Assembly: GCF_002783505.1 (NCBI RefSeq)
Contig: NZ_PFGL01000006.1
Location: 11,361 to 71,094, forward strand
Origin: Shewanella sp. CG12_big_fil_rev_8_21_14_0_65_47_15
GTDB lineage: Bacteria > Pseudomonadota > Gammaproteobacteria > Enterobacterales > Shewanellaceae
Direction of reading: 5' to 3'
DNA length: 59,734 bases
A program made the translations under genes and the position numbers. Positions 37,269 through 47,423 of this stretch are shown here, one piece after another. How positions within the stretch are numbered: the stretch's first letter is position 1; every line of letters begins with the position of its first letter. The notes under the pieces were generated by a model that had not been told where the DNA came from, made no database searches, and saw nothing but the letters and a program-made list of their open reading frames with translations.

Positions 37269-38381
37269 TTATTGTTGCCTTTGTTGACTGTAGGCATCCT
37301 CAGATATTTTATGATACTGACGCACACCTTGCTCGTAGGTGTGATAGGCGGCGTACACTTTACGCATCAAAGGATCTTGATTGGCTTGTTCTTCAATCAC
37401 TTTCAAGGAAATTTGCTCAAGTTCTGTCAGCACTTGGGCGGGGAATTCCCTTAACTCAACCCCCTCATCTTTGACTAAGATCTCAAGGGCCGTCACATTA
37501 CGGGTCGTATATTCATCGAGCATATCTTGATTGATCGCCCTAGCCGCACTCTTCACAATAACCTGCAAATCCTTAGGAAGCTCATCGAAGGCGGCTTTAT
37601 TGATTAAAAACTCCATATTAGAACCCGGCTCATGCCAACCGGGGTAATAGTAGTACTTAGCCACTTTATGTAGACCAAAGGCAAGGTCGTTCAATGGCCC
37701 TACCCACTCAGCCGCATCGATCGACCCCGTTTGCAGCGCGCCATAGAGTTCACGCCCCGCCATATTCACGGGTACGGCACCGGCTCGTTTTAAGACTTCG
37801 CCGCCTAAGCCCGGCATACGGATCTTCAAACCTTTAAAATCGGCGATCGTCTTAATAGACTTATTGAACCACCCGCCCATTTGCATCCCCGTATTACCGC
37901 CCGCCAGCGGTATAATGCCAAAGGGACGATACACTTCTTCCCAAAGCGCCATACCACCACCATAGTGCAGCCAGCCATTCATTTCCTGCGCCGTCATGCC
38001 AAAGGGAATAGAGGAAAAGAACTGCGCCGCAGGCGTCTTACCCTTCCAATAATAAGAAGCGGCATGGGCCATCTGAATTTTGCCTTGACTGACACCATCG
38101 AATACCGCAAAAGCGGGCATTAATTCACCCGCGCCATAAACCTGGATCTTTAAGCGGCCACTGGACATTTCATCGACAAGATGGGCAAAACGTTCTGGGG
38201 CCATACCTAAACCGGGGAAGTTTTTAGGCCAAGAAGTGGCAAGACGCCATTCGATAATTTGAGGGCTAGATGAGAGTGTGCTGCCGGGCTCCCCTGATGC
38301 ATTTCCCGCATTGCCTGCCGGCGGCTTGCAACCGCTAAGCACCAGCAACAGAGCCAAAAGCAGGGACCCAAACCTACGCAT
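37269..38381 (-). CDS. TRAP-type solute-binding protein (DctP family), lipoprotein
   Basis: A 370-residue substrate-binding protein. Lipoprotein signal LLALLLVLSGCKPPAG with lipidation Cys near residue 18. DctP-family features: WRLATSWPKNFPGLGMAPERFA, VYGAGELMPAFAVFDGVSQG, GGNTGMQMGGWFNK, FKGLKIRMPGLGGEVLKRAGA with the conserved carboxylate-binding arginine, and DAAEWVGPLNDLAFGL. It resembles the TakP-type branch that binds alpha-keto acids or lactate. No DctQ/DctM permease gene is nearby, so it either serves a distant permease or has another role. The ATG complementary to 38379-38381 has GGGAG eight bases ahead. Confidence 0.88.
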   Translation of the reverse strand: MRRFGSLLLALLLVLSGCKPPAGNAGNASGEPGSTLSSSPQIIEWRLATSWPKNFPGLGMAPERFAHLVDEMSSGRLKIQVYGAGELMPAFAVFDGVSQGKIQMAHAASYYWKGKTPAAQFFSSIPFGMTAQEMNGWLHYGGGMALWEEVYRPFGIIPLAGGNTGMQMGGWFNKSIKTIADFKGLKIRMPGLGGEVLKRAGAVPVNMAGRELYGALQTGSIDAAEWVGPLNDLAFGLHKVAKYYYYPGWHEPGSNMEFLINKAAFDELPKDLQVIVKSAARAINQDMLDEYTTRNVTALEILVKDEGVELREFPAQVLTELEQISLKVIEEQANQDPLMRKVYAAYHTYEQGVRQYHKISEDAYSQQRQQ

Positions 38382-38549
38382 CGAATACACTCCCGAGTCG
38401 CAATCGCCTCTTTACCAAACCTGAATTAGCATTCTTTACGAGATATGTTAAGCACATTGATGGGGGCTTAACACGCCACAAAATAGAACATATTGTTAAC
38501 ACAGAAAATTCAGCAGGGAAACTAAAGAATGCCCTCTATGTGACTTAAA

Positions 38550-38578
38550 ACAAAAAGCCACTTCCGAGGAAGTGGCTT
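38550..38578 (-). terminator. Rho-independent terminator after bolA
   Basis: Perfect 11-bp stem AAGCCACTTCC / GGAAGTGGCTT with a tight loop, followed on the minus strand by TTTTGTTTT, 22 bp after the bolA stop. Confidence 0.92.
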
Positions 38579-38600
38579 AGTCGTAAATACCCGTTAACGC

Positions 38601-38921
38601 TTAACCACGGCAATTGGGGGTACGGGGAACTTCCACATTCGCATCCCACTCACTTGGAGTAAAAGTATGAATAGAAAGCGCATGCACACCTGTGGCTAAT
38701 TCATGGGCTAAACAGTTATTGACTAAGCGATGACGTGCCAATAAGCGCAGCCCATCGAACTCTTCACTCACTAATACCACTTTAAAATGAGTCTCTGAAT
38801 TAGGCGGAACATGGTGACGATGGCTTTCGTTAAGAACCTCTAAGTGGATTGGCGAGAAACTATCAGTTAGCTTCTGGGTGATGATCTCGGCCACTGTAAC
38901 CTGCGTATGCATGTTGGACAT
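38601..38921 (-). CDS. bolA: BolA family protein
   Basis: A 106-residue protein with the class II KH-like BolA fold: LTDSFSPIHLEVLNESHRHHVPPNSETHFKVVLVS shown in parts as EVLNESHRHHV and SETHFKVVLVS, then FDGLRLLARHRLVNNCLAHEL and HALSIHTFTPSEW. The invariant helix RHRLVNNCL is complete. BolA acts with monothiol glutaredoxins in iron-sulfur and stress functions and as a transcription factor. Two in-frame ATG codons (38921, 38912) are possible starts. Single gene with terminator. Confidence 0.93.
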   Translation of the reverse strand: MSNMHTQVTVAEIITQKLTDSFSPIHLEVLNESHRHHVPPNSETHFKVVLVSEEFDGLRLLARHRLVNNCLAHELATGVHALSIHTFTPSEWDANVEVPRTPNCRG

Positions 38922-39068
38922 ATTCGAATCTCAGAATGGGAAAATCCAGTGGGCGCAGAGTACTGCTTCAATTTAAAAAGATCAAATTCACACCGCTAAT
39001 TTTGTCGGCGATGGCTCACTCTATTGCAACATTAATGGCAATATCAACGCCATATCCTAGGGTAAATA

Positions 39069-39728
39069 CTAACAGTGATAATTCACTACCAGTTGCCTAA
39101 AAGTGTAGTTCCAACGGGGTTCTTTGATCTTTAAGCGCTTAGGCACACTGTGCAACCAATCCCGCTGCATTGGCCAGTGCATAATTAATAAGTCACCACT
39201 ATGTAAACTAATAGTGTATTTAAGCTTGCTGTGTTTATGTTTAAGCACAAAATCCCGTGAGGCGCCAAGGCTAATTGAGGCAATATCACTGCCATGGGCG
39301 ATCTCGGGTTCATCATCGCTGTGGGCGCCCATACAATCCTGACCATCGGCATAGCGATTGACTAATACGCCATTGCTACCAAGGCCATAATCCCGCTGCA
39401 ATTTATCGCGCAATTTGTGCAAATACTTAGGCCAAGGGATGGCACGAATAAATAGCCCAGAATATAAATAGTCACATCCCGCATCACCGAACCAAACCTG
39501 CTGCCTTGGGATCGAATGATATTCTCCAAACACTTGAATTTGTGGGCGGCTCAGAGGGTAAGATTCGGCCTCCTTGAGTAATGCCGCTTGCTGAGCTGGA
39601 TTCAAATAATCCCGCACTAAAGTAATGGGCGGTTCGACTAGCCCTATATCTTGACAATCGCTGGCAGAAATCCCCCCATCAGGCACAGGATGCTGCTCAG
39701 GCTCGAGTCCTAAATCGACTTGTTTCAT
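39069..39728 (-). CDS. AlkB-like 2-oxoglutarate/Fe(II) dioxygenase
   Basis: A 219-residue DNA/RNA dealkylation-repair family protein, closer to the ALKBH2/3 type than to E. coli AlkB. Fe(II) ligands: the HxD of GAHSDDEPEI and the distal His in RDWLHSVPKR; the 2-oxoglutarate-binding arginine pair lies in RWNYTFRQL. NRYADGQDCMGAHSDD and ISLGASRDFVLKHK are typical core strands. The N-terminal ~40 residues are variable. ATG with AAGGTAG upstream. Divergent from rlmG. No LexA or Ada-like site was visible ahead of it. Confidence 0.9.
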   Translation of the reverse strand: MKQVDLGLEPEQHPVPDGGISASDCQDIGLVEPPITLVRDYLNPAQQAALLKEAESYPLSRPQIQVFGEYHSIPRQQVWFGDAGCDYLYSGLFIRAIPWPKYLHKLRDKLQRDYGLGSNGVLVNRYADGQDCMGAHSDDEPEIAHGSDIASISLGASRDFVLKHKHSKLKYTISLHSGDLLIMHWPMQRDWLHSVPKRLKIKEPRWNYTFRQLVVNYHC

Positions 39729-39891
39729 ACACTACCTTGTTTACGGCTTGTCTTTTAAGTTCTACCCAAAGCACAACAAACTGGATGCTCACAAGGCAAG
39801 CATCGCACGATAAGGGGAAATCTGCGATAATCTGCGCCTTATTTAATTGGCGCTGTTTTATTGGCAGCGTTTTTATTGGCTTAGTACAAAG

Positions 39892-41025
39892 ATGACGACA
39901 CAATTTTCAGTGGCAGGGATCGAGCTTGAACTATTCCGCTACCCCGCTTCGCAGGAATCCAATCTTCAAGCTTGGGATGCAGCAGACGAGCATCTGATTA
40001 ACACCCTAGTCGAAGGCGGACAAACCGCTGTGCCAACGGCCATTATCAACGACAGCTTTGGTGCCTTAAGTTGCGCCCTATCGCGGCTTAATCCCGATTG
40101 GCCACTGAATATCGAAACCGATGCCAGAACCAGCTTTTTAGGTGCAGAGCAAAATCATCAGCGCAATCAGTTAACTATGGATAACCTGCAATGGTTTACC
40201 AGTCGCGATGCCTTGCCTGAAAATCTCACCCTCGTATTGATGAAGTTACCTAAAAACCTCACTTACTTTGCCCACCAGCTGATGCGCTTGTCCCAAGTGT
40301 TGCCTGCGGGTTGCAAAGTGTTGGTTGGCGCTAAGGCCAAGTCCATCAACGCGAGCTTACTGGAATTATTCGCTAAGCACTTAGGGCCAGCCAGTGCCAG
40401 CCTTGCCTGGAAAAAAACCCGGGTTATCACTTGTATTAGCGAGGGTAAGCCAAGAGCCTTGCCGAAGGAAGTCACCTGGGAGATTCCCGAGTTCAAGCTC
40501 CATATCAGTAATTTAAGCAATGTGTTTGCCGCCAATAAACTCGATATCGGCGCGCGCATTATGTTGGATAATCTCCCTCAGGGCGATTTTAAAACGATTG
40601 TCGACCTGGGTTGTGGTAATGGCGTGCTCGGTCTGCGTGCGGCCCAATTATACCCGAATGCGAATATCCATTTTATTGATGACTCCGAAATGGCGGTGGC
40701 CTCGGCGAAAGCCAATTGGATCAGTAACCAACTCCCCGCAGATAAAGGCCATTTCCATTGGGATGACTGCATGACCCACCTACCCGATGGGGTGGAGCCG
40801 GATTTAGTGCTTTGTAATCCGCCATTTCACCAAGGTGAGGCCATTACCGATCACATCGCTTGGCAGATGTTTTTAGACGCGCGGCGCCGACTCAAAAATG
40901 GCGGGATCTTACATATAGTGGGTAATCGCCACTTGGCTTACCATGTGAAATTACAGCGTTTATTTAAAAACTGCACCACAGTTGCCTCCAACGGCAAGTT
41001 TGTGATCCTGCAAGCACAAAAATAA
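39892..41025 (+). CDS. rlmG: 23S rRNA (guanine-1835-N2) methyltransferase
   Basis: A 377-residue SAM-dependent rRNA methyltransferase with two Rossmann domains. The N-terminal non-catalytic domain is about 1-185; the catalytic domain has [14 protein letters not shown] (motif I) and [11 protein letters not shown] (the NPPF catalytic motif). It ends FVILQAQK as in related RlmG/RsmC proteins. I use the ATG at 39892, which aligns with family starts; the frame is open 15 codons further with no ribosome binding site. Followed by a long palindrome. Confidence 0.94.
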   Translation: MTTQFSVAGIELELFRYPASQESNLQAWDAADEHLINTLVEGGQTAVPTAIINDSFGALSCALSRLNPDWPLNIETDARTSFLGAEQNHQRNQLTMDNLQWFTSRDALPENLTLVLMKLPKNLTYFAHQLMRLSQVLPAGCKVLVGAKAKSINASLLELFAKHLGPASASLAWKKTRVITCISEGKPRALPKEVTWEIPEFKLHISNLSNVFAANKLDIGARIMLDNLPQGDFKTIVDLGCGNGVLGLRAAQLYPNANIHFIDDSEMAVASAKANWISNQLPADKGHFHWDDCMTHLPDGVEPDLVLCNPPFHQGEAITDHIAWQMFLDARRRLKNGGILHIVGNRHLAYHVKLQRLFKNCTTVASNGKFVILQAQK

Positions 41026-41036
41026 CCGCTTTTCGA

Positions 41037-41077
41037 GTGGCAAAGATAGGGCAAAGGCTTTGCACTATCTCTGCCAC
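41037..41077. repeat. 41-bp interrupted palindrome after rlmG
   Basis: Three consecutive stem segments, GTGGCA/TGCCAC, AGATAG/CTATCT and GCAAAG/CTTTGC, each separated by one mismatch, forming one long hairpin just after the rlmG stop. There is no T-run, so it is either a Rho-assisted terminator or an mRNA 3'-end protector. Confidence 0.75.
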
Positions 41078-41197
41078 GCTTGTCCCATTCCAAGCTCAAT
41101 ACTGGCCGAATCATGGCTTTTCGCTAGCCCTTCCCCCAAGTTGTCAGTACAATCTTTTGCAGCAAATGCATATGGATAGCGTATTTAGGATACTGAT

Positions 41198-44100
41198 ATG
41201 CCGTTAAAGGATGACGTAGACCAACTCAAGGCAGAATTGGCGCAGTTAACATTGCAGCACCTGTCGCAGCAATCTTCACTCAGCCGCCAATTGGCCGAAT
41301 TTTCTGCCAAGCTCGATAGCATCAGTCTGCAGCTTGAGCAGCAAGACGCAGGCCATCTCTCGAATTCAATTACACACGTTACCGCACCACTTAGCGCGGC
41401 CGATATTGAATCAAGGGTTCAGACCGTCTCGCAGCAATCTGAAGCGCTCGCAACGCCTCTCCAGCCGCAAACGCCTGAGACGAATCCTTGGCAAGACGAT
41501 CCCTGGCAGCGCCAAACTACACATCCCCAAGAAGCGCATTCAAGGCTGGATTCGCAACAAGTCGGCGATAGAGAGTTTACTCAACCAGCGGGTATTGAGG
41601 TGGGCGTACAGGCAGCCAGCCAATTTGAGAGCTTATTGTCCCAGGGCCTTGCCGCCATCGTGGCGCCCTTTGCAGCAATTACTGAGCAGGTCAAAGGCTT
41701 CTATCAACACTATCAAGCCAAGGGTTTAGGCCCAGTGTTTTTGAACGGTTGCAGGCATCATTACCCTCACCCTAGGTTTTGGTTATTTACTGCAATATTC
41801 CATCAATCATTGGTTTTCCGAGCTCGGTAAAGCCCTGCTCGGTTTTGGCTGCGCCAATGCGATTATTGCGGGCGGGATTTTTATCCGCCAAAAGAGGGTG
41901 GGCATGGCCGACTTTGGCTCGGGGATCGTCGGATTAGGCCTTATCCTAAACTTTCTCTGCGCCTATTTTATTGGCCCCTATTTTGAAATCATCCCCAACA
42001 GCGCCAGCTTTATTCTGCTGCTATTGATTACTTTAGCGGGCTATGGCCTCTCGATGCGCCTCGATGCCAAGGTCATTGCCGTCATTGCCTTGGTCGGCGG
42101 CTCGATGGCGCCTATGATGCTGTTATCCCAAAGCTATGCGCCGCTACTGTATATACCCTATCTGCTGCTGATTGGTGCGGGCGCCCTCGCCCAAAGCCGT
42201 AAATTGCAGTGGCCATCGCTCCTTGAAATCACCGCCTTCTTGCATATCGCTTGTATCGAAGCCTTCAGCTATTTTGTCGATTTACCACTCCATCAGTGGA
42301 ACGGCGCCGCAGTGCTAGCCCTAGTGAGCATTAACGTCCTATTTTATCTCTATGGACTAGTTGGGCTTATCTTTAACTCAGCAACAGCACCACTCAGCCA
42401 TAGAGCCTTAGTTCTACCGATTGCCTTATTGGCCTTTGTGCTCTTCGAGCTCACACAATTTACTGAGTTGGCAGGGGAAATCTTTATCGCCAACGCGCTA
42501 ATCTGCGCGAGCTTATATTTCAAACTTAAAGTTCGCCTAGCCCCATCACAGAGCAGCCTCTTGTTAGTCTTTGGCGGCAGTTTTGCCGCCTTTGCCGCAC
42601 TTTATCTGTTAAGCCATGATTTTCTGGGGTTGGTATTAATCCTCGAGGCCTTGCTCATGCTGTGGATTGGCCTTAAGGAGAAACTGATTTCGGTACGCGC
42701 CGAAGCCTATGTGTTACTGCTCACTGGGCTGACTCTCAATTTATATGCCGTGATTACGAGTTTATCCTTACTCGGGCTTGGCGCCCAAACGCCTATGGCC
42801 GCCCTTGGTTTTCCGCTGATTGCGTTAGTCTTGAGTACGGGCGCCCTGTTATTTGTTATCCGCCAAATCCAGAGTGATGAGGTGCCACTCTCACCGCTTG
42901 AGCGGCAACTGAGTTATCTACTCAAAGAAATCCTCAGCGGATTTTATGTCGCCACTCTCTTGCTCGCGGCTTACCTTGTCAGCAGCGATTATTACCTCGC
43001 CATCATCCCGCTAGTGAGTCTGTTACTGCTGTATTTAAGTGGCAAAGATAAGTTGATGGTCAGCGAGTTCGCCGCCTGGCTCTTACTGCTGCCACTCTTA
43101 TTTACTGTGGTAGAAGGCGTGACGCTCAGTGGTAGCCTGAGCTTTAGTGCGCAGCCACTGATGGCCAAGCTGGCACGCATTGAATTGTTCGCCGCTCTGC
43201 TGTTGGCCCACTATTGGTATCGTAGATGCTATCCTGCATCCTTATTTGCCCAGGCCGCCAAGCAGATACAACTCGGCTGTTATCTCCTCTTGCCACTGCT
43301 ATTATTGCCTAAAGTCATCCGCAGCTATTGGGAGTTTACCGCGGCCGCACTCTGGTTTAGCTGTCTGTTCAGTCTTGGCCTTGCCTATGTGATTAAACAC
43401 AAAGCCCTTGAGATTGAAGCTAAAATCCTGACTTGGCTTGCCGTACTCACCACAGCAAGTTTATGCCTATTTGAAATCTGGCAAGGACTTATCGGACTGT
43501 TGATTGGCATTCTTATCATGGGATTTGTACTCGCTCGTTATCGCACACTACCCGATAGATGGCGTCAGCTATTGACCCTTCAATGGCAACTTAGCCCCTA
43601 TTATTTTGCGCTGGTATTGGCCGTACTCGTATATGGATTAAACCGCACTGAGGTGGTGGCCTGGTCGATGACAGCTTTAGCACTCAGCGGCTATTTTGCA
43701 CTGTTGATCCAAAGAGCTTCTCAATACTCAGGCCAAAAAACGGGCTTACTCGCACACATAGCCAGCGAGATCCAAGCCGCGGTTCGCTCAAGCTACAGCT
43801 TGGCCTACGGGCTTTGTCTGGGGCTCGCGCTATTGCCGATAATGCTGCACTTTGAGATATCGCTGCGATTGGATTTGAATAACGCCTTACTGATCCTCTG
43901 CGAATTTACCGCCTTAGCATTGCTTGCCACGCTGATATTGCGCCGCGGCGTCGCTATCCGTTTGCATCGACGCTTCTTACCGCTGCAATGGCTGAAATGG
44001 GGCTGGCATGGGTTACTGGCGCTCAGTTATCTCACCTGGAGTTATGTATTTGATAGCATTATTGCCGCGCCGCTCAGTGCCATTCTGCTCGTCGTGCATG

Positions 44101-44336
44101 GCAGTGTGTTGATGTTTATCAGCCTAAAACCCCAACATGCGGATATGATCCGCCTCGCCGCCGGACTCTTTACCTTAGCCACACTCAAAGTGTTATTACT
44201 GGATATGGCGTCCTTCGAGCTGGTGCAAAAAGTCATCGCCTTTATGTTGATTGGGGTGATCTTACTGACCGTATCTTACTTCTATCAAAAGGCGCGTAAT
44301 CGCCTGTTGGAAACAAACCCAATAAGTAGCGAGTGA
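41198..44336 (+). pseudogene. DUF2339 multi-spanning membrane protein, frameshifted
   Basis: One gene split over two frames. The first part (41198 onward) encodes a coiled-coil N-terminus (LKAELAQLTLQHLSQQ) and an acidic/Gln-rich linker, reaching YQAKGLGPVF at 41740. From 41745 the next frame continues the family sequence directly, T-V-A-G-I-I-T-L-T-L-G-F-G-Y-L-L-Q-Y, then more than 20 hydrophobic helices to 44336. The two join at TTTTTGA-ACGG; a 2-base loss from an ancestral TTGATGACGG, or one extra base, explains it. A TGA (41742-41744) closes the second frame just upstream, and its first start is a GTG at 41898, so without a correction only the C-terminal ~812 residues could be made separately. 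Either a recent mutation or a sequencing error. The family is of unknown function. The frame is otherwise intact. Confidence 0.85.
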
Positions 44337-44349
44337 TGTGAAACAAAGG

Positions 44350-44380
44350 AAAGGCCGCTATTGTTAGCGGCCTTTTTGAT
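44350..44380 (+). terminator. Terminator between converging DUF2339 and metY genes
   Basis: Perfect 11-bp stem AAAGGCCGCTA / TAGCGGCCTTT with a 4-base loop and TTTTT on the plus strand; the hairpin can serve both converging transcripts. Confidence 0.92.
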
Positions 44381-44392
44381 GGGATTAGAGGC

Positions 44393-45685
44393 TTAAGCCA
44401 AGGCTTTTTCTAGCGCCTGCGCCACATCGGCAATAATATCGTCGATATGTTCGATGCCAACGGAAATTCGGATCAAGTCCTCAGACACCCCGGCTCTGGC
44501 AAGCTCGTTCGCGTCCAACTGTCTGTGGGTGGTGCTGGCGGGATGGCAGGCGAGGGATTTCGCATCACCAATGTTCACTAAACGCAAAATCATCTGCAGT
44601 GCGTCGATAAACTTACCACCGGCGATTTTCCCCTCCTCGGGCGTGGCCGCCTTAATACCGAAGCTGATGATCCCCGAGGCTTTACCGCCGGTGATTTTTT
44701 GGCAGTTTTCACGATAAGGGCTGCTCGGCAAGGCGCCGTAATTCACCCAACTGACCGAAGGATGCAGTATCAAGTATTCGGCCAATGCCAACGCATTCGA
44801 GCAGTGACGCTCCATACGTAGGCTCAAGGTTTCAAGCCCCTGCAACAACAAAAATGCGCTGTGGGGTGAAAGCGCCGCGCCAGTATTACGCAGCGGCACC
44901 ACGCGGCAACGTCCAATAAAGGCCGCAGGGCCAAAGGCCTCGGTATAAACCACGCCGTGGTAAGAAGGATCGGCTTGGTTGAGTAAGGCAAATCTTTCTT
45001 TATTCGCGACCCAATCGAATTTACCCGAATCGATAATCACACCGCCAATGGTAGTGCCATGGCCGCCAATATATTTGGTGAGGGAATGAATAACGATATC
45101 GGCGCCATGCTCGAAGGGGCGACATAGGACGGGCGTAGCGACCGTATTATCGACAATTAAAGGCACGCCATGTTTATGGGCTATCTCGGCTAGACGTTGT
45201 AAATCGACAATATTGCCGGCGGGGTTACCAATTGACTCACAAAATAACGCCTTGGTCTTGGCATCGATTAAGGCATCGAGTTCTTCAAAATCATCGAAGG
45301 CCGCCATCCGCACTTCTACGCCTTGGCGCGGCAGCGTATGGGCAAACAGATTATAGGTGCCGCCATAGAGCTGACTGGTACTGACAATATTGTCCCCCAC
45401 CTGAGTCAGCGCTTGAATCGCATAGGTAATGGCCGCCATTCCCGAGGCAACAGCGAGCGCACCTATGCCGCCTTCAATGGCCGCAAGCCGCTGCTCGAGT
45501 ACGCTGGTCGTCGGATTCATAATTCGCGTATAGATATTGCCTGCAACTTTTAAGTCAAATAAATCAGCACCATGCTGGGTGTCATCGAAGGTGTAGGAGG
45601 TGGTTTGATAAATAGGTACCGCAGCGGCTTTTGTGGTCGCCTCTGATTCATATCCGTGGTGTAACGCCAGTGATTCAAGTTTCAT
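44393..45685 (-). CDS. metY: O-acetylhomoserine aminocarboxypropyltransferase (sulfhydrylase)
   Basis: A 430-residue PLP enzyme of the Cys/Met metabolism family that makes homocysteine directly from O-acetylhomoserine and sulfide. Motifs: PIYQTTSYTFDD, YTRIMNPTTSVLEQRLAAIEGG, SQLYGGTYNLFAHTLP, the PLP-binding lysine in HSLTKYIGGHGTTIGG, and C-terminal ISVGIEHIDDIIADV. The length and GGTYNLF place it with MetY rather than MetB/MetC. Start: ATG complementary to 45683-45685 with GAAGGA seven bases ahead. A MetJ-like operator lies about 125 bp upstream, nearly identical to one ahead of the NhaC-type transporter at 57.4 kb. Confidence 0.94.
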   Translation of the reverse strand: MKLESLALHHGYESEATTKAAAVPIYQTTSYTFDDTQHGADLFDLKVAGNIYTRIMNPTTSVLEQRLAAIEGGIGALAVASGMAAITYAIQALTQVGDNIVSTSQLYGGTYNLFAHTLPRQGVEVRMAAFDDFEELDALIDAKTKALFCESIGNPAGNIVDLQRLAEIAHKHGVPLIVDNTVATPVLCRPFEHGADIVIHSLTKYIGGHGTTIGGVIIDSGKFDWVANKERFALLNQADPSYHGVVYTEAFGPAAFIGRCRVVPLRNTGAALSPHSAFLLLQGLETLSLRMERHCSNALALAEYLILHPSVSWVNYGALPSSPYRENCQKITGGKASGIISFGIKAATPEEGKIAGGKFIDALQMILRLVNIGDAKSLACHPASTTHRQLDANELARAGVSEDLIRISVGIEHIDDIIADVAQALEKALA

Positions 45686-45810
45686 CTTTGTGTCCTTCCC
45701 CAATAAATTCCCCAATCATTGCCGCGCACCAAGGCAAACCTAGGGTGAGCGTTACGCAAATTGATGCTCCGATCGCACAAGATCTGTGCACTACATCCAA
45801 GCTAACAGAT

Positions 45811-45830
45811 GGCCATCTAGAAGTCTAAAT
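45811..45830. promoter_or_regulatory. MetJ-like operator upstream of metY
   Basis: AGAAGTCT (45819-45826) matches the 8-base met box AGACGTCT at 7 positions and is preceded by GGCCATCT (5 of 8). The core CATCTAGAAGTCTAAAT agrees at 16 of 17 bases with the site at 57214-57230. Confidence 0.75.
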
Positions 45831-45879
45831 ATTTTTAGTTCGCAAGCTAAATGGCTACAACGGCTCACACTTTGGCGTA

Positions 45880-46860
45880 TCAATTCGGGGAGTGATATAG
45901 GAGTTGTGCGAGCACTTTTACCGCACGCACTATCTCGACTGAACAATCATAGGAGGCATTAATGCGCATAAAATGGCGAAACTCTGTTTGATTACTAAAG
46001 AGATTCCCCGGTGCGATACTGATCCCTCGCTCAAGCGCGCTATGATATATCTGCGTCGCATCCATATGGGCAGGTAATGCCAACCAGAGAAAATAACCGC
46101 CCGGCTCAAGGTTCACACTCACGGACTCCGGTAAGTGAGCCCGCAGTAACTGATACATGGCAAATTTGCGATCCGCTAAGGTGTGGCGTAAACGCTTTAA
46201 ATGACGCTCATATTGGGGCGACTGAATAAAATCGGCGATGGCCAGTTGCATAGGCGCACTGGTTGAGAGGGTCGACATTAACTGCAACCGTTGCAATTGC
46301 GGGGCATGCCGCCCCGCGGCGACCCAACCGACCCTATACCCTGCGATCAAGGATTTAGAAAAAGAACCACAATGCAGCACGCAGCCTTGGGTATCTAAGG
46401 CTTTAATCGGCCTCGGCGCACTCGAACCGACATAAAGCTCCTGATACACATCATCTTCAATCAGGCTGACATTATGCTCACAAAGTAGTTGATAAACCGC
46501 CTGTTTTTTCTGTTCCGATAAACTACAGCCTAAGGGATTTTGATGCAGGCTCATTAACCAGCAGGCTTTGACAGGATAGGTTTTAAGCACTTCGGCCAAG
46601 GCGTTAAGATCAATCCCTTCGCGGGGATCCGTCGCGACGGCAATCGCCCTCAGTTTGAGGCGTTCAATGGCTTGCATTGCGCCATAAAAAGCGGGCGATT
46701 CAATCACGACCCAATCCCCTGCCTGAGCCAAGGCCGCTAAGCTCAAGTTCAGCGCTTCCATCGCCCCCGAGGTAATCAAAATTTCATCGGGCGAGACGCT
46801 CATGCCTAGCTTGGCATAACGTTGGGAAATCGCCTTGCGTAACCCAGCATTGCCCGATAT
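45880..46860 (-). pseudogene. MocR/PdxR-type GntR-aminotransferase regulator, N-terminus deleted
   Basis: The surviving ~325 codons are the PLP aminotransferase-like domain of a MocR-type regulator: GLRKAISQRYAKLGMSVSPDEILITSGAMEAL, of which EILITSGAMEAL is the hallmark, SLHQNPLGCSLS, LIEDDVYQELY, the PLP-lysine segment GSFSKSLIAGYRVGW, and LEPGGYFLWLALP. The ~110-residue GntR winged-helix and linker that should precede GNAGLRKA are gone. Upstream of about 46855 the DNA switches abruptly to the C-terminal part of a cytochrome bd subunit I gene on the other strand. No start codon or ribosome binding site is suitable (a TTG at 46875 opens the frame). It can no longer bind DNA as a regulator. 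Confidence 0.85.
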
Positions 46861-47368
46861 GGATAGCCAAACCAATCATTTCAGCTTGGAAATTCCGGGA
46901 TTAGCCAGTCTGATTTTAAAACACGATATAAGCAAGCAAGTGCCAGCACTCACAGAGTTTCCTGCCGAGGATTGGCCCAATGTGCCCTTAGTCTTTTGGA
47001 GTTTTAGGGTGATGGTGGGCTTAGGTGTACTGATGATTTTGGCTGGAGTCTGGAGCCTCTATCTTAGACGCAAGCAAAAGCTATACAGCAATCCCCTCTT
47101 CCTGCGCTTTGTGCTGCTGTTAGGTCCAGCAGGATTAATCGCGACCCTCGCGGGCTGGTTTACTACTGAACTTGGCCGCCAACCTTGGGTTATCCAAGGG
47201 TTAATGCGCACTCAAGATGCCGTTTCATCCCACAGTGTGTCTCATTTAAGCCTCAGCCTGATGATGTTCGTTATCTGTTACTTCGGCATTTTTGGCGTGG
47301 GATATAGCTACATGATGCGACTCATTAGCAAAGGGCCTGTAGCGCAAGGGATTGAAAACCATGAATAA
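46850..47368 (+). pseudogene. cydA/cioA 3' remnant (cytochrome bd-type quinol oxidase subunit I)
   Basis: About 172 codons of the C-terminal part of a CioA-type subunit I: LPDMDSQTNHFSLEIPGL, VFWSFRVMVGLGVLM (the helix holding the haem b558 methionine), LGPAGLIATLAGWFTTELGRQPWV and the last helix. The N-terminal ~60%, with the histidine haem ligands, quinol loop and start, is missing. The upstream frame (46835-46849) runs into the antisense of the MocR gene and is not oxidase sequence. cydB and a DUF2474 gene follow intact, so this was a complete oxidase operon before the deletion. The remnant cannot form an active oxidase. Confidence 0.87.
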
Positions 47369-47423
47369 CAAACCAGGCATTTTATCTTGTCTCTCGATTA
47401 AACAACCCATTTAAAGGCACACC

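Noticed and set aside
41736..41745. Programmed frameshift at the DUF2339 break (TTTTTGA resembles a slippery site with stop)
   Set aside because: No known programmed frameshifting in this family, no clear stimulator, and a simple 2-base deletion explains it.
46835..46849. Continuous 177-codon ORF at 46835-47368 as a genuine short protein
   Set aside because: The first residues come from antisense MocR sequence; only the part from about 46850 is oxidase-derived, so it is a truncated gene.
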